DNA of 64,000 nucleotides from assembly GCF_017744445.1 (NCBI RefSeq), contig NZ_JAGIBH010000003.1, forward strand, positions 265,179 to 329,178, in the 5' to 3' direction. This document shows positions 59,975 to 64,000 of the stretch, piece after piece. Position numbers and translations under genes: made by a program. The number at the start of each line of letters is the position of its first letter. The first letter of the stretch is position 1. The notes under the pieces were generated by a model. It had not been told where the DNA came from. It worked only from the letters and a program-made list of their open reading frames with translations, and did no database searches. The DNA comes from Caulobacter sp. GTDB lineage: Bacteria > Pseudomonadota > Alphaproteobacteria > Caulobacterales > Caulobacteraceae.

Positions 59975-61414
59975 ATGCGCGAGTACACCAAGTTCTACAT
60001 CGACGGCGCCTGGGTCGATCCGGCCGCGCCCAAGCCGCTGGACGTCATCAACCCGGCCACCGAAGAGGTCGCCGGCGTGATCTCGCTGGGTTCGGAAGCC
60101 GACGTCGACAAGGCCGTCCGCGCCGCCCGCAAGGCGTTCGAGACCTTCTCCCAGACCAGCCGCGAAGAACGCATCGATATCCTCGAGCGCATCATCGCCG
60201 AGTACCAGAAGCGCTTCGAGGACATGGCGAAAGCCATCACCGAGGAGATGGGCGCTCCCGCCTGGCTGGCCCAGCGCGCCCAGGCCGCCATGGGCATCGC
60301 CCACGTCCAGACCGCCGCCGCCGTGCTCAAGGGCTACAAGTTCGAGGAAGACCGGGGCACGACCCGGATCGTCAAGGAGCCGATCGGCGTCTGCGCCTTC
60401 ATCACGCCGTGGAACTGGCCGGTGAACCAGATCGCCTGCAAGGTCGCGCCGGCCATCGCCACGGGCTGCACCATGGTGCTGAAGCCGTCGGAAATCGCGC
60501 CGTTCTCAGGCTACATCTGGACCGAGATCCTGCATGCCGCCGGCGTCCCGGCCGGCGTCTTCAACCTGGTCAATGGCGACGGCCCCACGGTCGGCGCGGC
60601 GCTGTCCAGCCACCCGCAGGTCGACATGGTCTCGTTCACCGGCTCCACCCGCGCCGGCATCGAGGTGGCCAAGAACGCCGCCCCGACCGTCAAGCGCGTG
60701 CACCAGGAGCTGGGCGGCAAGAGCCCCAACATCATCCTGGACGACGCCGACTTCGCCCGCGCGGTGGGCGGCGGCGTGGCCTCGGTGATGATGAACTCGG
60801 GCCAGTCGTGCAACGCCCCGACCCGCATGCTGGTCCCCGGTCGGCGCATGGACGAGGTCATCGCCATCGCCAAGGCCGCCGCCGAGGGCCACACGGTCGG
60901 CGACCCGAACGGCAACCACAAGATGGGCCCGGTGGTCTCCGAGGTGCAGTGGAACAAGATCCAGGGCCTGATCCAGAAGGGCATCGACGAGGGCGCCACC
61001 CTGGTCACCGGCGGCGTCGGCCGGCCGGAAGGCCTGGACAAGGGCTACTATGTGAAGCCGACCGTCTTCGCCAACGTGAAGCCCGACATGACGATCTCCA
61101 AGGAAGAGATCTTCGGTCCGGTGATCTCGATCCTGGGCTACGACACGGTGGAAGACGCCATCACCGTCGGCAACGACACCGAGTACGGCCTGGCGGCCTA
61201 TGTCTCGGGCACGGACGTCGACGGCGTCCGCGCGGTGGCCGCGAAACTCCGCGCCGGCCAGGTGAACCTGAACGGCGCCAGCCCCGACCTGATGGCCCCG
61301 TTCGGCGGCTACAAGATGAGCGGCAACGGCCGCGAGTGGGGCGATCACGCGTTCGGGGAATTCCTCGAGACGAAGGCGATCCTGGGTTACGCGCCGAAGG
61401 CGGCGGCGGAGTAG
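59975..61414 (+). CDS. Aldehyde dehydrogenase family protein
   Basis: FITPWNWPVNQIACKVAPAIATGCTMVLKPSE; QELGGKSPNIIL; NSGQSCNAPTRM. Confidence 0.96.
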   Translation: MREYTKFYIDGAWVDPAAPKPLDVINPATEEVAGVISLGSEADVDKAVRAARKAFETFSQTSREERIDILERIIAEYQKRFEDMAKAITEEMGAPAWLAQRAQAAMGIAHVQTAAAVLKGYKFEEDRGTTRIVKEPIGVCAFITPWNWPVNQIACKVAPAIATGCTMVLKPSEIAPFSGYIWTEILHAAGVPAGVFNLVNGDGPTVGAALSSHPQVDMVSFTGSTRAGIEVAKNAAPTVKRVHQELGGKSPNIILDDADFARAVGGGVASVMMNSGQSCNAPTRMLVPGRRMDEVIAIAKAAAEGHTVGDPNGNHKMGPVVSEVQWNKIQGLIQKGIDEGATLVTGGVGRPEGLDKGYYVKPTVFANVKPDMTISKEEIFGPVISILGYDTVEDAITVGNDTEYGLAAYVSGTDVDGVRAVAAKLRAGQVNLNGASPDLMAPFGGYKMSGNGREWGDHAFGEFLETKAILGYAPKAAAE

Positions 61415-61444
61415 GTAGCTGCTTGCATTGAGCTTGAAGTTTTG

Positions 61445-61475
61445 AAGGGCGGGGCTGTGACGCTCCGCCCTTTTT
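61445..61475 (+). terminator. Rho-independent terminator of ALDH gene
   Basis: aagggcggggctgtgacgctccgcccttttt. Confidence 0.85.
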
Positions 61476-61479
61476 ATAT

Positions 61480-62058
61480 CTAATTTCGACGATCTCTTGC
61501 CAATTCGGCTTCAATGGCTTTGGCAAGAAGAGAAAGGGTCGATTTCAATTCGACTATAACTTCTCTTATTGGTCTGCCTTCTGCCATCGCAACATTCAGG
61601 CGATCGGCTATTTCTTGTAGGGGAAGGTCAAGGCTTTCTCCAAGTCTTCCGGCCAATTGGGGGTGATTTCGGACGATATTGTGAATCCAAATCGATATGT
61701 GACCGGTGCTTGTGAAGAGGCTGCTGAGCGATGACGTGTAGGTGTCGAAGTATCCTTGATCGATCTCAAGGGAGGTCGTTAGCAGGCGTGTCGGAGCGTC
61801 ATAGAATTGAATATCTGGGCTGGGCGAGCCGAAATCTACCGCGCGCTGCAAGGATTTTAGGTGGCTTTTTGTGCTGTCAATTGTTCGCTCAAGTTCCATC
61901 AAGGGTTGTTGCTGAATGACGTGAACGTGGACCTCAGTAGGGGGCTGCTTTCGGAACATCTGGACCAGAGGGACGACCGCTCCAACAAGACTTATTGCGA
62001 GACCCGCAATTGCCATTGGATCTGGATCTATAAGGTGATCGCTATTGTTATCTGCCAT
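61480..62058 (-). CDS. Hypothetical protein of atypical low-GC composition
   Basis: 192 aa, one predicted TM near N-terminus (MAIAGLAISLVGAVVPLVQMF); visibly more AT-rich than neighbours. Confidence 0.75.
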   Translation of the reverse strand: MADNNSDHLIDPDPMAIAGLAISLVGAVVPLVQMFRKQPPTEVHVHVIQQQPLMELERTIDSTKSHLKSLQRAVDFGSPSPDIQFYDAPTRLLTTSLEIDQGYFDTYTSSLSSLFTSTGHISIWIHNIVRNHPQLAGRLGESLDLPLQEIADRLNVAMAEGRPIREVIVELKSTLSLLAKAIEAELARDRRN

Positions 62059-62175
62059 CAGTTAGATCTCTCCGTATCAGTCCGAACATCGACCCCCAGG
62101 GTCGGTGATCACCTTACATCTCTTGGAGGCTGCAGCGTGCCGGACTGACCACGCCAGTCAAGGACCGCCCTCCCG

Positions 62176-62236
62176 AACCCCTCTCTCATAGAGAGAGGGA
62201 GGGGCCCGCCGCGTAGCGGTGGGAGGGTGAGAGGTT
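62176..62236. repeat. Palindromic repeat family B, left unit flanking DUF559 gene
   Basis: aacccctctctcatagagagagggaggggcccgccgcgtagcggtgggagggtgagaggtt. Confidence 0.95.
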
Positions 62237-62576
62237 ACGACCTGGCCGAACGAAGCGCCGCCAGGATATCGTCCGCCGTCCCGCCGGGATCGGTCAGCAC
62301 CCGCTGGTTAGGGAAGCGGATGACCACGTACCCGAACAGCCCCAGCGTCGCCGTACGGCGAGCGTCATACTCTTCCCGATCGTCGTGAACCGGCCCGTCC
62401 AGTTCCACGATCAGCTTCGCCGCCTCGCAGGCGAAGTCCACGATGTAGCGGTCGATCGGGTGTTGCCGGAGGAAGCGGAAGCCGCCGAGGCGGCGGTTGC
62501 GGACGAGCTTCCACAGGGTCTTTTCGGCCAGGGTCTGGTCCTGGCGGAGGCGACGGGCGTTGGCGATCTTGTCCAT
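62235..62576 (-). CDS. DUF559 endonuclease-domain protein (VSR/PD-(D/E)XK-like)
   Basis: MDKIANARRLRQDQTLAEKTLWKLVRNRRLGGFRFLRQHPIDRYIVDFACEAAKLIVELDGPVHDDREEYDARRTATLGLFGYVVIRFPNQRVL. Confidence 0.95.
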   Translation of the reverse strand: MDKIANARRLRQDQTLAEKTLWKLVRNRRLGGFRFLRQHPIDRYIVDFACEAAKLIVELDGPVHDDREEYDARRTATLGLFGYVVIRFPNQRVLTDPGGTADDILAALRSARS

Positions 62577-62643
62577 GGTGGAGGTTGGACATGTTGAGCT
62601 TACGGGCTCAACGGAAGGAATCGGGGTTTTCCGGTTGGTGGTG

Positions 62644-62702
62644 AAACCTCTCACCCTCCCACGCTTCGCGTGGGCCCCTCCCTCTCTCTATGAGAGAGGG
62701 GT
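62644..62702. repeat. Palindromic repeat family B, right unit (inverted) flanking DUF559 gene
   Basis: aaacctctcaccctcccacgcttcgcgtgggcccctccctctctctatgagagaggggt. Confidence 0.95.
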
Positions 62703-62705
62703 ATA

Positions 62706-62879
62706 ATGCGCTCCATGACCGCCGACACCCCGCCCGACGAAACCCCCATTCAGCGCGCCCTGCGCCTGAAGCAGGCCGCGCTCGACGCGCGGCCGAAACC
62801 GCCGCGGGGCGGGAAGTTCCAGCGACAACAGGCCAACCGCGCCGCGGCGGGCGATTCCAGACCGTGGGGGAGCCGCTGA
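62706..62879 (+). CDS. Small hypothetical basic protein
   Basis: MRSMTADTPPDETPIQRALRLKQAALDARPKPPRGGKFQRQQANRAAAGDSRPWGSR; stop overlaps next ATG. Confidence 0.6.
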   Translation: MRSMTADTPPDETPIQRALRLKQAALDARPKPPRGGKFQRQQANRAAAGDSRPWGSR

Positions 62880-63061
62880 TGGCTGGCCTGAAGGACAAGC
62901 GTGGGTTCATCGACAAGGACCGCCTGGACCTCTCCGAGCGCCAGGCCGTCGAATACTGGATGAAGCGCTGGGGCGTGACCCGCGAGCAGATCACGACCGC
63001 CCACCGCAAGGTCGGCCGGATGACCAAGGACATTGCCGCCGAGCTGGGCAAGAAGCGGTAA
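62879..63061 (+). CDS. DUF3606-family small protein
   Basis: DKRGFIDKDRLDLSERQAVEYWMKRWGVTREQITTAHRKVG. Confidence 0.8.
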   Translation: MAGLKDKRGFIDKDRLDLSERQAVEYWMKRWGVTREQITTAHRKVGRMTKDIAAELGKKR

Positions 63062-63077
63062 TCCACACGCGTCTCTC

Positions 63078-63185
63078 CCAGCTTGGATCCCCGCGAAGGC
63101 GGGGATCCAAGCTGGGTTTCAGGAAGGGGTGAGGCCGAGCGACGGCCCTCGGACTCGGCTTGGATCCCCGCTTTCGCGGGGAAGC
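63078..63185. repeat. Palindromic repeat family C, paired variant
   Basis: cccagcttggatccccgcgaaggcggggatccaagctggg ... ctcggcttggatccccgctttcgcgggg. Confidence 0.88.
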
Positions 63186-63212
63186 TCGGGTTGGGTCAAG
63201 GTTTGGGGTTGG

Positions 63213-63863
63213 CTAGCCCTTCGACGCCTCGACCCACACCTGGTGCTGGTCGTCATAGGCCCGCCGGAACGCCGGCCGCGCCTCGGCGCGCGCCACATAG
63301 GCGGCCAGGGTCGGATAGTCCGCCAGCATGCCCGACGGCCCCAGGCGCCGCAGCACGCCGACCATCATCAGGTCGCCGGCGCTGAAGTCGCCGTCCAGCC
63401 ACTCGGCGTCGCCTAGGCGGGCGGCCAGCTGGTCCAGCCGTGTACGGACGGCTTGCTCCAGCATCGGCTGGCGAGCCTCGAACCAGGGCTTGTCGCGCTC
63501 CAGGATGGTGGCCATGCCGAACTCGACGATCGGCGGCTGCATCGTGCTCATCGCGGCGAACATCCAGGAGAGGGCGCGGGCCTTGCCGCCTTCGTCCGCC
63601 GGCAGCAGGCCGGGGTGGTTCAGGGCGATGTGGTGGACGATGGCGGCGGACTCGAAGAGGCAGAGATCGCCGTCCTGGAAGGTCGGGATCTGGCCGAACG
63701 GCTGCCGGGCCAGGTGCTCGGCCTGCTTCATCTCCGGGAAGGTGACCAGCCGCACGTCGTAGGATTGGCCGACCTCCTCCAGCGCCCAGCGCACCTGCAT
63801 GTCGCGCGCCAGGCCCCGGCCGCGATCGGGGGAGGCCTTGAAGGCGGTGATGGTGGGGGTCAT
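63213..63863 (-). CDS. Glutathione S-transferase family protein
   Basis: KASPDRGRGLARDMQVRWALEEVGQSYDVRLV..PFGQIPTFQDGDLCLFESAAIVHHIAL. Confidence 0.92.
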   Translation of the reverse strand: MTPTITAFKASPDRGRGLARDMQVRWALEEVGQSYDVRLVTFPEMKQAEHLARQPFGQIPTFQDGDLCLFESAAIVHHIALNHPGLLPADEGGKARALSWMFAAMSTMQPPIVEFGMATILERDKPWFEARQPMLEQAVRTRLDQLAARLGDAEWLDGDFSAGDLMMVGVLRRLGPSGMLADYPTLAAYVARAEARPAFRRAYDDQHQVWVEASKG

Positions 63864-63942
63864 GGCGGGGTCTCCGGGGTGAAGTCCACCCTAGGACGGA
63901 TGGCGAGGTAGCGCGCCGACACGAGCGTGAATCTTTTTCTTG

Positions 63943-64000
63943 AACCCCTCTCTCATGGAGAGAGGGAGGGGCCCGCGCCGAAGGCGTGGGAGGGTGAGTG
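63943..64000. repeat. Palindromic repeat family B unit, truncated by window edge
   Basis: aacccctctctcatggagagagggaggggcccgcgccgaaggcgtgggagggtgag. Confidence 0.9.

Overview
A 64 kb high-GC chromosomal window that looks like a Caulobacter-type alphaproteobacterium (inferred from gene content and codon bias, not proven). Most of it is ordinary core genome: folE, hisI, cysS, yidD-thrS, the cytochrome bc1 operon petABC, ychF, pth-rplY, prs, pgeF-midA-like-lgt, proC, ilvE, ahpC/ahpF, folB plus a folM-like SDR, an OmpR/EnvZ-type two-component system with a MarR regulator, and an ALDH. I saw no CRISPR array, prophage, classical IS transposase, rRNA or tRNA. The unexplained layer is a dense set of palindromic intergenic repeats in at least five families (A to E here). 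Many are paired, inverted hairpin units about 60-140 bp in total span, and stem changes between copies are often compensatory. Two small nuclease genes of unrelated folds each sit between copies of a different repeat family. A GIY-YIG (COG2827-like) gene at 6050-6346 lies between identical 32-nt family-C units. A DUF559 (VSR/PD-(D/E)XK-like) gene at 62235-62576 is bracketed by inverted family-B units, and its stop codon overlaps one of them. A shorter inverted family-B pair without a nuclease lies at 48244-48488, which looks like a MITE-like derivative. My main hypothesis is a nuclease-associated palindromic repeat system, analogous to but distinct from RAYT/REP. One family-A half-unit is inserted in frame inside a conserved MidA-like methyltransferase gene and creates a G8 tract. 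All homology calls were made by eye from the translations, with no database search.
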